Source: JBFMAI01 sp040755725 (GTDB taxonomy: Bacteria; Planctomycetota; Phycisphaerae; UBA1845; Fen-1342). Taken from it: a DNA stretch of 64,000 bases. Where the stretch lies: NCBI GenBank assembly GCA_040755725.1, contig JBFMAI010000038.1, positions 62,001 through 126,000 of the forward strand, written 5' to 3'. A program made the position numbers and the translations under genes. The notes below the pieces were generated by a model. It was not told where the DNA came from, did not search any database, and saw only the letters and a program-made list of their open reading frames with translations. This document shows positions 24,357 through 33,017 of this stretch, piece after piece (position 1 is the first letter of the stretch; each line of letters begins with the position of its first letter).

Positions 24357-25241
24357 CTAGGACAAGGGGGAGGCGGGGTCGGCCGCCGGGGCATCGGGTT
24401 CGACCGCCGTCGGGACGTCCACTGCCTCGGTGGCACCCTGGTCGGGGCGATCCGCCGAGACTTCCGCCAGCGCCTCGGCCGCGGCCCGGCGAGGGCGGCG
24501 GCGCGGGCCGGCGGCGGGCCCTTCGCGTGCTTCCGGTGCCTCGACCGGTTCGGGCCGGGCCTTCTTGCCTTCCTCGACCGCTTCGGCCAGCTCACGGAAG
24601 ATCAGCTCGATGGCCCGCATGGCGTCGTCGTTGCCGGGGATCACGATGTCCGCCAGGTCGGGGTCGCTGTCGGTGTCGATCAGGCACACGGTCGGCACGT
24701 CGGTCGCGCGGGCCTCGCGGACGGCGTTGATCTCCTTGCGGATGTCCACCACGACCAGGGCCCCCGGCAGGCGGTTCATCCGTCGGATGCCGTCGAGGTT
24801 GCGACGGATCTTCTCGAGCTCGCGGGAGAGGGTGGACTTCATCTTCTTGGAATAGTCCGTTTCCCACTCGGGGCTGGCGACCAGGGCTTCCAGTTCCTCC
24901 AGGCGTTGGAGGCGGGAGCGGATGGTGCGGAAGTTGGTGAGGGTGCCGCCCAGCCAGCGCTCGGTGACGTAGTGCATGCCGCAGCGGGTGGCGTGGCGTT
25001 GCACGATCTCGCGGGCCTGGCGTTTGGTGCCGACGAAGAGCACGTCGCCGCCGCGGGCCACGACTTGCGTGATGAACTTCTTGCCGCGGAGCAGCCCCCG
25101 CAGGGTCTCGCGGATGTCGATGATGTGGATCGCGTTGCGTTTACCGTACAGGTACGGGGCCATCTTCGGGTTCCAGCGACTGCAACGATGACCGAAGTGG
25201 ATCCCCGCGTCGAGGAGCTCGCGGACCAGGGCCGATGCCAA
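24357..25241 (-). CDS. rpsB: 30S ribosomal protein S2
   Basis: A 294-residue S2. Typical features are VRELLDAGIHFGHRCSRWNPKM, YLYGKRNAIHIIDIRET, FVGTKRQAREIVQRHA, ERWLGGTLTNFRTI, and PGALVVVDIRKEINAVREA with PTVCLIDTDSDPDL. A tail of about 65 residues rich in Pro, Ala and Glu follows the conserved part, longer than in most bacteria. The leader has a clear promoter (25380-25408) and a hairpin (25252-25271) touching the ribosome-binding site, which suggests translational control of rpsB-tsf. Confidence 0.97.
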   Translation of the reverse strand: MASALVRELLDAGIHFGHRCSRWNPKMAPYLYGKRNAIHIIDIRETLRGLLRGKKFITQVVARGGDVLFVGTKRQAREIVQRHATRCGMHYVTERWLGGTLTNFRTIRSRLQRLEELEALVASPEWETDYSKKMKSTLSRELEKIRRNLDGIRRMNRLPGALVVVDIRKEINAVREARATDVPTVCLIDTDSDPDLADIVIPGNDDAMRAIELIFRELAEAVEEGKKARPEPVEAPEAREGPAAGPRRRPRRAAAEALAEVSADRPDQGATEAVDVPTAVEPDAPAADPASPLS

Positions 25242-25251
25242 CCGCCACCTC

Positions 25252-25271
25252 CTCTCCGCGCTCGCGGAGAG
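25252..25271 (-). promoter_or_regulatory. Leader hairpin adjoining the rpsB ribosome-binding site
   Basis: On the minus strand CTCTCCGC (25264-25271) pairs with GCGGAGAG (25252-25259) around a four-base loop. The lower arm runs directly into AGGAGG (25248-25253), the ribosome-binding site six bases before the rpsB start. S2 is known to repress its own operon in other bacteria; whether this stem is the site is inference. Confidence 0.55.
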
Positions 25272-25379
25272 TTAACGTGCAGCCCCACCGGGCGACCCCC
25301 GGGGGCTTCCGAGTTCGCACTTCCCGGCCGGCCCACCACGGGCCGACACTGCCGCGGACGCCCGTTCCGCAGACCGGTC

Positions 25380-25408
25380 ATACTATCCCGGCGGGCCGGG
25401 GCGGTCAA
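25380..25408 (-). promoter_or_regulatory. Promoter of the rpsB-tsf operon
   Basis: On the minus strand TTGACC (25403-25408) and TAGTAT (25380-25385) with a 17-base spacer. Transcription should begin near 25373 and give a leader of about 130 bases before rpsB. Confidence 0.7.
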
Positions 25409-25423
25409 CCGGCCGAACTCACG

Positions 25424-25453
25424 TTGCCCAAGGGGGTTGCGTTCGGGTATGCT
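25424..25453 (+). promoter_or_regulatory. Promoter of the Cys/Met-metabolism gene
   Basis: TTGCCC (25424-25429) and TATGCT (25448-25453) with an 18-base spacer, pointing away from the rpsB promoter 16 bases to the left. GGGAG at 25482-25486 is the ribosome-binding site of the following gene. Confidence 0.5.
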
Positions 25454-25493
25454 GAGGCGGTGCAAAGGGGGCCAGCATGGCGGGAGTGTGCGT

Positions 25494-26945
25494 ATGTTTG
25501 GCGGCGACGAAGTCATTATCACCCCGGGGATGCAGCGGTACATCGATCAGAACAACGAGTACTTGGCCCAACGGGACCGGTACATCCGCGACGTGGTCAA
25601 GAAGTGGAAGTTTGACACGATCGCCGTCCACGGCCTCTACACCGTCAAGGACGCGATTGAGGACTACCAGGGCGCGATCATCGAGCCGGTGTTCATGAGT
25701 GCCTCGCAGGCCTACCGCGACTCGGACGAGATGGCGGCGGCCTTGGCGTATCTGATCCCGACGTGGTGCTACTCCCGCATCGCCAACCCGTCCACGTACT
25801 ATTACGAGTGGACGCTGGCCCTGCTGGAGGGCTACGGCTTCGACGGCGACACGAGCTGCTGCTCAACGTCGTCCGGCATGGCGGCGATCATGACCGCCGT
25901 CCAGCCGTTCCTGGTCCACAAGCGGCACCACACCCACGAGCCGCGGAACTTCCTGGCCACCGCGCAGTGCTACGGTGGGACGTTCCAGCAGTTCAATGTG
26001 CGGATGGCGGAGGAGCGCGACATCGAGTGCCGCTGGATCACCGATCCCACCAACATCGACGAGTGGGCGTCCAAGATCGACGAGAACACGCGGTTCTTGT
26101 ACGGGGAGTTGCCGAGCAACCCGGGGCAGGGCTTCTTCGACATCCAGGCGGTGGCCGACCTGGCGCACAGCCACAACCTGCCGCTGATCTGTGATTCAAC
26201 GGTGGCGTCGCCGGCGCTGCTGCGGCCGATCTGCCACGGGGCGGACATCGTGGTGCAGTCGGCGACGAAGAGCCTGACGACGAGCGGGTTCGGCGTGTGC
26301 GGGGCGGTGATTGCCCGCAAGGACCTGGTGTGCCGCATCGACAACGACGAGCTGAAGCGGGACTTCGCGCTGTACGTGAAGTACCTGCCCAACCGCGATT
26401 ACGGTCCGAACCTGCATCCGATGCAGGCCATTCTCACGCTCAACGACATGCGGACGCTGCGCTCCAAAATGGACATGTTGAGCCGGAACACCATGAAGGT
26501 GGCGGAGTTCCTGGAGCGCCACCCGGCGATCGACAGCGTGCAGTACCTGGGCTTGCCTAATCACCCGCTGCACGAGCTGGCCAGCCGCTACATGTGGCTC
26601 GTGGACGCCGAGTACGACGAGCTCTATCGCCGACCGGTCAACCGCTACGGGCACCTGATGTCGTTCCGCGTGAAGGGCGGCCCGGAAGCGGCCCGCAAGT
26701 TCTTCGACGGTCTCCAGCGCATCTGGCGGGCCACCGACCTGGGGCGGATCAAGAGCGTGGCCACGATCCCGGCCATCTCGACCCACCAGCAGCAGGGTCA
26801 GGCCGGCCGCTGCCTGGCCAACATCCCGCCCGACATGGTCCGGCTGTGCGTCGGCGGCGAACACCCCGATGACATCGTCGCCGACCTGGACCAGGCGCTG
26901 CACCGCGTGAAGTCACGGACGGCGGTGGCCGCGGGAGTGTCGTAG
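25494..26945 (+). CDS. Cys/Met-metabolism PLP-dependent enzyme (cystathionine gamma-synthase-like)
   Basis: A 483-residue enzyme of the trans-sulfuration family. FDTIAVHG near the N terminus, SSGMAAIMTAV (phosphate-binding loop), LICDSTVASPALLRPICHGADIVVQSATKSLTTSG (written in pieces: the aldimine lysine is the K of SATKSLT) and LCVGGEHPDDIVADLDQAL at the C terminus are typical. An N-terminal extension of about 40 residues (MFGGDEVIITPGMQRYIDQ) is longer than in MetB. It could be a cystathionine gamma-synthase, gamma-lyase or O-acylhomoserine sulfhydrylase; these cannot be separated by eye. The frame is open far upstream, but the ATG at 25494 with GGGAG seven bases before it is the start. Confidence 0.88.
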   Translation: MFGGDEVIITPGMQRYIDQNNEYLAQRDRYIRDVVKKWKFDTIAVHGLYTVKDAIEDYQGAIIEPVFMSASQAYRDSDEMAAALAYLIPTWCYSRIANPSTYYYEWTLALLEGYGFDGDTSCCSTSSGMAAIMTAVQPFLVHKRHHTHEPRNFLATAQCYGGTFQQFNVRMAEERDIECRWITDPTNIDEWASKIDENTRFLYGELPSNPGQGFFDIQAVADLAHSHNLPLICDSTVASPALLRPICHGADIVVQSATKSLTTSGFGVCGAVIARKDLVCRIDNDELKRDFALYVKYLPNRDYGPNLHPMQAILTLNDMRTLRSKMDMLSRNTMKVAEFLERHPAIDSVQYLGLPNHPLHELASRYMWLVDAEYDELYRRPVNRYGHLMSFRVKGGPEAARKFFDGLQRIWRATDLGRIKSVATIPAISTHQQQGQAGRCLANIPPDMVRLCVGGEHPDDIVADLDQALHRVKSRTAVAAGVS

Positions 26946-27245
26946 GCCGTTGCGGCCAGCCGACCCTTGACGGCGGCGCTACCGAAGGAGTGCGGGCAGG
27001 CTCCGGTCCGGCGCTACGGCAGGTGGCGTGTCTGCGGCTTTGGGCGGACATGCTGGGTCCGAAGATGCCCGCATGGCCGCAAAGACGCGGCCATGTCACC
27101 GGTCCGGAGAATCCCGGACACCCTTGGCTGAGAGCCGGTGCCACACCAGCCTGCGAGCGCGGGTTGACTGCGGCCGGCGGGGACGCCGGCCCCACTTCCG
27201 CTTTCCCCCTTGGCGCCTGACCGGTTCATCCGTTCTAGTGAGCGC
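26946..27245. other. Intergenic region with a GNRA-looped hairpin
   Basis: No gene seen. GGCCGGCG/CGCCGGCC around a GGGA loop (27172-27191) is the main structure; together with GAGCCGGTGCCACACC (27132-27147) it resembles the repeat material at 52196-52262. It may end transcription of the PLP-enzyme gene. Confidence 0.5.
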
Positions 27246-28190
27246 GTGACCAAGCTGATCCAGACGCTCATGGACGGCACCGCCGTGGGGGGGCTGTACG
27301 CGCTGATCGCGTTGGGTTACACGATGGTCTACGGCATCCTGAAGTTCATCAACTTCGCCCACAGCGACGTGTTCGTCCTGGGCGCGTGGATGTCGTGGGT
27401 CGTCGCCGTCCAACTGCTGGGCCTGGGCCTCGACGCCGCCGCTCCGACCACGCCGGCCCCCGTCTGGGCCGGGCCGCTGGTGTTGGTGGCGGCGATGGCG
27501 ACCTGCGGGGCGGCGGGGTTTCTCATCGAGCGGCTGGCCTACAAGCCGCTGCGGGCCGCGCCGCGGCTGAACGTGCTGATCACGGCGATCGGCGTGTCGC
27601 TGCTGCTCCAGAACACCGGGCAGTTGCGGGTGTTCTTCGGCCCCTACCCCAAGCGCATGCCGCCCCTGCTGCCGGAGCGGACGCTCGTGGAAGTGGCCGG
27701 CGTGAAGGTGCCGCTGGTCGATGTCGTCGTCATCGGCATGGTCGTCGGGCTGATGCTTGGCCTGGAATGGCTGATCTTTCGCACCAAGCTCGGCCGGGGA
27801 ATGCGGGCCGTGTCGTACAGCCCGCCGACCGCCGCCCTGATGGGTATCAATGTCAACGCCATCGTGTCGTTCACCTTCGTGCTCGGGTCGGCGCTGGCGG
27901 CGGCGGCGGGGTTTCTGTACGGGATGAAATACCCCGCGGGCCTGAAGCAGCCCGCGGACGCCGCCTGGGTCATGCTCGGGCTCAAGGCGTTCGTGGCCGC
28001 GGTGGTCGGGGGCATCGGCAACGTCCGCGGCGCCATGTTCGGGGGGTTCCTGATCGGGCTGCTGGAGTTCTTCGGCGTCGCGTACCTCGAGCCGCTGTAC
28101 CGCGACGTGTACGTGTTTTCGCTGCTGATCCTCGTGCTGCTGTTCCGGCCGGCGGGATTGCTCGGCCGGGCGACCGTGGAGAAGGTGTAG
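27246..28190 (+). CDS. livH: Branched-chain amino acid ABC transporter permease LivH
   Basis: A 314-residue membrane protein with about eight spans, in the LivH family. DGTAVGGLYALIALGYTMVYGILKFINFAH is the conserved start (the spans follow), and later come LRAAPRLNVLITAIGVSLLLQ, GRGMRAVSYSPPTAALMGINVN and VVGGIGNVRGAMFGGFLIGLLE, the cytoplasmic loop that contacts the ATPases. The start is uncertain: GTG 27246 is used because it gives the usual LivH N terminus. It opens a livHMGF cluster that lacks a substrate-binding protein gene in this window. Confidence 0.9.
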   Translation: MTKLIQTLMDGTAVGGLYALIALGYTMVYGILKFINFAHSDVFVLGAWMSWVVAVQLLGLGLDAAAPTTPAPVWAGPLVLVAAMATCGAAGFLIERLAYKPLRAAPRLNVLITAIGVSLLLQNTGQLRVFFGPYPKRMPPLLPERTLVEVAGVKVPLVDVVVIGMVVGLMLGLEWLIFRTKLGRGMRAVSYSPPTAALMGINVNAIVSFTFVLGSALAAAAGFLYGMKYPAGLKQPADAAWVMLGLKAFVAAVVGGIGNVRGAMFGGFLIGLLEFFGVAYLEPLYRDVYVFSLLILVLLFRPAGLLGRATVEKV

Positions 28191-28197
28191 CCGACTC

Positions 28198-29394
28198 ATG
28201 GCCACGCGTGCGTCCCTGCCGACCGGATCGCTGCCGTCGCGCTGGACCCTGCTGCCGCGCAACGGGCTGCCGGCGGCGGTCGGTATCGCGCTGGCGCTCG
28301 GGCTGCACTTCTGGCTGCAACCGGCGATGAGCCCGTTTCACACCAAGGTGATGCTGGACAGCGGGATCAACATCATCCTGGCGGTGTCGCTGACGCTGGT
28401 GAATGGGTTCACCGGGCAATTCTCGATCGGGCACGCCGGCTTCATGGCCCTCGGCGGCTACGCCTCGGCCGCGATCATGTACTACGGCTCGTATCGGCTA
28501 TGGGGTGGGCCGGCGTTCGCGGGCGGCGTGCTGAGCTGGACCACGAGCCAGGGGGCCTTCGACGGCCCGTGGCTGGCCGGCGGCGACGCGCTGTTTGTGG
28601 TCGCGTGCCTGGGCGGGGGGTTGGTCGCGGCGGTCGCGGGCTACCTCGTGGGGTTGCCGTCGTTGCGGCTCCGCGGCGATTACCTGGCGATCGTGACGCT
28701 GGGGTTTGGCGAGATCGTGCGTGTGGTGCTGCAAAGTTCGCGGTATCAGCTCTTCGACGCGGGCGAGATCGCCCGCGCGTCGCCGCTGCACCTGGCCACG
28801 ACGCTGGGCGGCTCGCTCGGGTTCATCAGCCTGCCGTTCTATACGACGCTCTTCTGGGTATACCTGTTCGTCGGCGTGACGCTGCTGGTGACCTACCGCA
28901 TCAAGTACTCCAGCTACGGGCGGGCGTTTCTGGCGATCCGCGAGGACGAGGTGGCGGCGGAGGCGATGGGCATTCACACCACGCGCTACAAGGTGCGGGC
29001 GTTCGTGCTGTCCGCGTTCTTCGCGGGCATTGCCGGAGCGCTGTACGCCCACTCGATCGGCTCCATCAACGCCACCGAACTCGGCTTTCAGAAGTCGTTC
29101 GACCTCATCATCATGGTCGTGCTGGGCGGGATGGGATCGATCTCGGGCTCGGCGCTGGCGGCAGTGCTGCTCACCATGCTGCCCGAAGTCCTGCGGAAGG
29201 TGACCGAGCACATCAACCAGGTCCTGCCCGCCGCGTACGCCCTGCCCGACCTGCGGATGATCATCTACTCGCTCGCGCTGATCCTGATGATGATCCTCCG
29301 GCCGCAGGGGCTGTTCGGGCTGCACGAAATCTGGGACTGGCGTCCGTGGCGTCGCCCGCGCCCGTCGTCCAAGGAGGGGCCGCCGCGGCCATGA
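28198..29394 (+). CDS. livM: Branched-chain amino acid ABC transporter permease LivM
   Basis: A 398-residue permease, partner of LivH, with about ten spans. Typical sequences are INIILAVSLTLVNGFTGQFSIGHAGFMALGGY near 60, SLRLRGDYLAIVTLGFGEIVR, SYGRAFLAIREDEVAAEAMGI, FVLSAFFAGIAGALYAH and VLGGMGSISGSALAAVLLT. An insert of about 40 residues (around 105-140) with a small soluble stretch lengthens the family's usual form. The last codons overlap the start of livG (ATGA), so the genes are coupled. Confidence 0.93.
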   Translation: MATRASLPTGSLPSRWTLLPRNGLPAAVGIALALGLHFWLQPAMSPFHTKVMLDSGINIILAVSLTLVNGFTGQFSIGHAGFMALGGYASAAIMYYGSYRLWGGPAFAGGVLSWTTSQGAFDGPWLAGGDALFVVACLGGGLVAAVAGYLVGLPSLRLRGDYLAIVTLGFGEIVRVVLQSSRYQLFDAGEIARASPLHLATTLGGSLGFISLPFYTTLFWVYLFVGVTLLVTYRIKYSSYGRAFLAIREDEVAAEAMGIHTTRYKVRAFVLSAFFAGIAGALYAHSIGSINATELGFQKSFDLIIMVVLGGMGSISGSALAAVLLTMLPEVLRKVTEHINQVLPAAYALPDLRMIIYSLALILMMILRPQGLFGLHEIWDWRPWRRPRPSSKEGPPRP

Positions 29395-30167
29395 CGGCGC
29401 TACTCGAGATCGAGCGCTTGTCCATCGCGTTCGGCGGGCTGAAGGCCGTCCAGGATTTCAACCTGGCGCTCGGACGCGGCGAGTTACAGGGCCTGATCGG
29501 GCCCAACGGGGCCGGCAAAACCACCGTTTTCAACCTGCTGACCGGCGTGTACCGCCCGACCGCGGGGAGGATGCGGCTGGCGGGCCGGCTGCTGAATGGG
29601 CTGCGACCGCACGAGGTCGCCGCCGCCGGCATCGCCCGGACGTTCCAAAACAGCCGGCTGTTCGGCTGTTTGAGCGTGGCGGACAACGTGCGGATCGGGT
29701 GCCAGCTGCGGGCCGCGCACGGCCTGCCGGGGGCGGTGTTTCGCACGCGCGGCCACGTAGCCGAGGAGCGTCACATCCGGGCGCGGGCGGAGGCGCTCCT
29801 GGAGACGTTCGGGTTGGCGGAACGACGCGACGAGCAAGCGCGAAACCTGCCCTATGGGGACCAGCGGCGGCTGGAGATGGCGCGGGCGCTGGCGACCGAC
29901 CCGCGGGTGCTGTTGCTGGACGAACCGGCGGCGGGCATGAACCCGCAGGAGAAGCTCTGCCTGCGCGAGCTGATCCGGCAGATCCGCCGGCAGTTTGACC
30001 TGACCATCCTGCTGATCGAGCACGACATGGGCGTGGTGATGGACATCTGCGAGAAGATCACCGTGCTCGACTATGGCGTGACGATCGCCGTGGGCACGCC
30101 GGCGGAGGTGCAGCGGGACCCGAAGGTTGTGGAGGCGTATCTGGGGAGTGATAAGGTGACCAGGTGA
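29391..30167 (+). CDS. livG: Branched-chain amino acid ABC transporter ATP-binding protein LivG
   Basis: A 258-residue ATPase. Walker A is GPNGAGKTTVFNLLTGVYRP; ITRTFQN-like sequence (GIARTFQNSRLF) is the LivG Q-loop; the signature is degenerate, as is normal for LivG (NLPYGDQRRLEMARALA); Walker B is LLLDEPAAGMNPQE and the switch is LIEHDMGVVMDIC. The ATG overlaps the livM stop by four bases, and AAGGAGGGG lies upstream. The gene ends 196 bases before livF, with a dispersed repeat between them. Confidence 0.94.
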   Translation: MTALLEIERLSIAFGGLKAVQDFNLALGRGELQGLIGPNGAGKTTVFNLLTGVYRPTAGRMRLAGRLLNGLRPHEVAAAGIARTFQNSRLFGCLSVADNVRIGCQLRAAHGLPGAVFRTRGHVAEERHIRARAEALLETFGLAERRDEQARNLPYGDQRRLEMARALATDPRVLLLDEPAAGMNPQEKLCLRELIRQIRRQFDLTILLIEHDMGVVMDICEKITVLDYGVTIAVGTPAEVQRDPKVVEAYLGSDKVTR

Positions 30168-30239
30168 TAAGGACAGCGATGGCGACCTTTCGACGCGGGG
30201 GCAGGTATGGCGGGGAGAGCGTCCGGCGCGGGGAGTTCG

Positions 30240-30277
30240 GACCCTCCCCCAACCCCTCCCTAAGAGGGAGGGGGGTC
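30240..30277 (+). repeat. Dispersed palindromic element, family A, between livG and livF
   Basis: GACCCTCCCCCAACCCCTCC is followed by CTAAG and AGGGAGGGGGGTC, so the element folds on itself (CCCTCCCT with AGGGAGGG, outer GACC with GGTC). It sits about 70 bases after the livG stop. Imperfect mirror sequences with AAGGTGA and TCACCTT flank it (around 30154-30176 and 30319-30341), so a larger stem could enclose it. Confidence 0.75.
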
Positions 30278-30363
30278 GGGCCTGGCGCCGCTGGCCCACG
30301 ACGCGCCGCCCCTTCTCCGCTTCTCACCTTATCACCTTGTCGCTCTTTTGTCCGAGCCTAGCG

Positions 30364-31083
<720 letters not shown>

Positions 31084-31088
31084 CGCCG

Positions 31089-31117
31089 TTGTGAGGCGTC
31101 TGGGCGGCCGCTAGAAT
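31089..31117 (+). promoter_or_regulatory. Promoter of the NSS transporter gene
   Basis: TTGTGA (31089-31094), a 17-base spacer and TAGAAT (31112-31117), just after the livF stop. A leader of nearly 100 bases would precede the transporter start. Confidence 0.55.
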
Positions 31118-31214
31118 CCGCCCCGACACCGCGGCGCGGTCGGTACCACGCGGACGATCCTCGTCCCCTCTCAATCGTCCGCCTGGACCCAGCGAGGACA
31201 GGAGCGGGTCGCGC

Positions 31215-32840
31215 ATGTCCGCACACAAGGAACAATGGGGCACGCGGCTGGGGGTCATTCTCGCCGTCGCGGGGTCGGCGGTCGGCATCGGGAACTTCCT
31301 GCGGTTCCCGGGCCAGGCGGCGAGCAACGGCGGCGGGGTGTTCATGGTGCCCTACTTCTGCGCCCTGCTGCTGCTGGGGCTTCCCATTTGCTGGGCCGAA
31401 TGGACCATGGGCAAGATCGGGGGCCGCTTGGGCGTGCATTCGTGCCCCGCGGTGCTCGGCCGGCTCGGCGGCCATCGGGCCTGGCGGTACGTCGGCGCCC
31501 TGAGCCTGCTGATGCCCACGGTGGTGTACCTGTACTACGTGGTGGTCGAGTCCTGGTGTCTGGCCTATGCCTGGGGCTATCTGTTCGGCACGATCGACCT
31601 GGGCAGCGACCCCACGCAGTACGTTGCCAAGAGCGCGGCGGTCTTCACGAGTTTCAGCGGCAGCGATGCCGACGGGCTGATGTTCTCCGGTCGGATCCAC
31701 TGCAGCGTCTACTTCTGGCTCTTCACCATCGCGGCGAACTTCCTGCTCATCTCCGGCGGCATCTCCAAAGGCATCGAGCGCTTCTGCAACATCGCCATGC
31801 CGGTGATGCTCGTGTGCGCGGCGTGCGTGCTGATCCGCGTGCTGACCTTGCCGCCGCACCACGATCAAGGTGAGACGCGGACGGTCCTGGACGGACTCGG
31901 GTTCATGTGGAATCCCAAGCCCGTCCACGCCACCGAGTCCACCTGGGCGGCCCTGGCCAACCCGCGCGTCTGGCTTGCTGCCGCCGGGCAGATCTTCTTC
32001 ACGCTCTCGGTGGGCTTCGGGGTGATCGTCAACTATGCCAGCTACCTGAAGCCCAAGGCCGACGCGATCCTGTCGGGGACGACGGCGGCGGCCACGAACG
32101 AGTTCTTCGAGGTCTGCCTTGGCGGGTTGATTACGATCCCGGCGGCGTTCCTGTTCCTGGGCATCGCCGGAGCGTCGATGGGGACGTTCGGGTTGGGCTT
32201 CAACACGCTGCCGATCGTCTTCCAGTACATGCCCGCCGGCCGCTGCTTCGGGTTCCTGTGGTTCTTCATGCTGTTCCTGGCGGCGATCACCAGTTCGCTG
32301 TCGCTGTTGCAACCGGTGATCGCGTTCATCGAGGAAGCGCTGGGGGTCAAGCGGCGGACGTCGGTGTTGGTCCTGGGCGTGTTCACGGCCCTGGGCAACC
32401 TCTTCGTGATCTACTACAGCGCCGGACTCACGGCGCTCGACACGCTGGACTTCTGGACGGCCCAATTGGGCATCCTGGTTTTTGGAACGGTCGAAGTCGT
32501 GGTGCTGGCGTGGCTGTTCGGGGCGCGACGGGCCCACGAGATCGTGGCGACGAATGCGGCCCTTCACCCGCCGCGCTGGGTCTTCACCGTCCTGATGCGT
32601 TTCGTCACCCCGGCGTTGCTGCTGACCGTGCTGGTGGCGTGGTGCTACTTCAATGCCGGCGGCTACGTGGCGACGCTGCGGGCCGGGAGCGTGCCGCTGC
32701 TGTCGGTGGGCGTCATCGGCGCCGTACTGCTGTTCATGTTGGGCCTGGTGTTTCTGGCCGACCGACGGTGGGGCGCGCTGCCCCGCGCGAGCCCGCATCC
32801 CACCGGGGTACCGACGACGAAGGTGGAGTCGCCCCCATGA
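31215..32840 (+). CDS. Sodium-dependent transporter, NSS/SNF family
   Basis: A 541-residue membrane protein with 11-12 spans. Near the N terminus, RLGVILAVAGSAVGIGNFLRFPG is the NSS signature with the unwound first helix, which binds Na+ and substrate; GGGVFMVPYFCALLLLGLPICWAEW follows. Later come FFTLSVGFGVIVNYASYL (helix 6) and the helix 8 region AAITSSLSLLQPVIAF. Bacterial members import amino acids such as Trp, Leu, Met or Ala. A small MetS-like gene overlaps its stop, which favours the MetP-type Met/Ala importer. It follows the liv transporter but has its own promoter. Confidence 0.92.
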   Translation: MSAHKEQWGTRLGVILAVAGSAVGIGNFLRFPGQAASNGGGVFMVPYFCALLLLGLPICWAEWTMGKIGGRLGVHSCPAVLGRLGGHRAWRYVGALSLLMPTVVYLYYVVVESWCLAYAWGYLFGTIDLGSDPTQYVAKSAAVFTSFSGSDADGLMFSGRIHCSVYFWLFTIAANFLLISGGISKGIERFCNIAMPVMLVCAACVLIRVLTLPPHHDQGETRTVLDGLGFMWNPKPVHATESTWAALANPRVWLAAAGQIFFTLSVGFGVIVNYASYLKPKADAILSGTTAAATNEFFEVCLGGLITIPAAFLFLGIAGASMGTFGLGFNTLPIVFQYMPAGRCFGFLWFFMLFLAAITSSLSLLQPVIAFIEEALGVKRRTSVLVLGVFTALGNLFVIYYSAGLTALDTLDFWTAQLGILVFGTVEVVVLAWLFGARRAHEIVATNAALHPPRWVFTVLMRFVTPALLLTVLVAWCYFNAGGYVATLRAGSVPLLSVGVIGAVLLFMLGLVFLADRRWGALPRASPHPTGVPTTKVESPP

Positions 32841-32956
32841 CCGCGATCGGCTGGGTCTTCATGATCGTCTCGGTCGGATGTGTGGTGTCGTGGGTGGTAT
32901 TCTGCTATTGGCACGTGCTCACCGCGCCGCCGCCCCCGCCCGACAGCGAGACGTAG
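32837..32956 (+). CDS. MetS-like small membrane subunit of the NSS transporter
   Basis: A 39-residue protein: one transmembrane helix (AIGWVFMIVSVGCVVSWVVF, residues 3-22), a short YWHVLTA segment and a proline/acid tail. The ATG overlaps the transporter stop as ATGA, so translation is coupled. Size, topology and position match the putative methionine/alanine importer small subunit (MetS) that Corynebacterium MetP requires. Homology over so short a sequence is tentative, but the gene is hard to explain otherwise. Confidence 0.72.
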   Translation: MTAIGWVFMIVSVGCVVSWVVFCYWHVLTAPPPPPDSET

Positions 32957-33017
32957 AACCGCGAACCGAACCCACGAGGCAAACGACCCGGTCGCTGCGG
33001 CGTCGAGGCGCCGGCGG

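Noticed and set aside
23646..25493. Plus-strand open frame that leads into the PLP-enzyme gene
   Set aside because: It runs antisense through tsf and rpsB. The enzyme's conserved N terminus, ribosome-binding site and promoter place the start at 25494.
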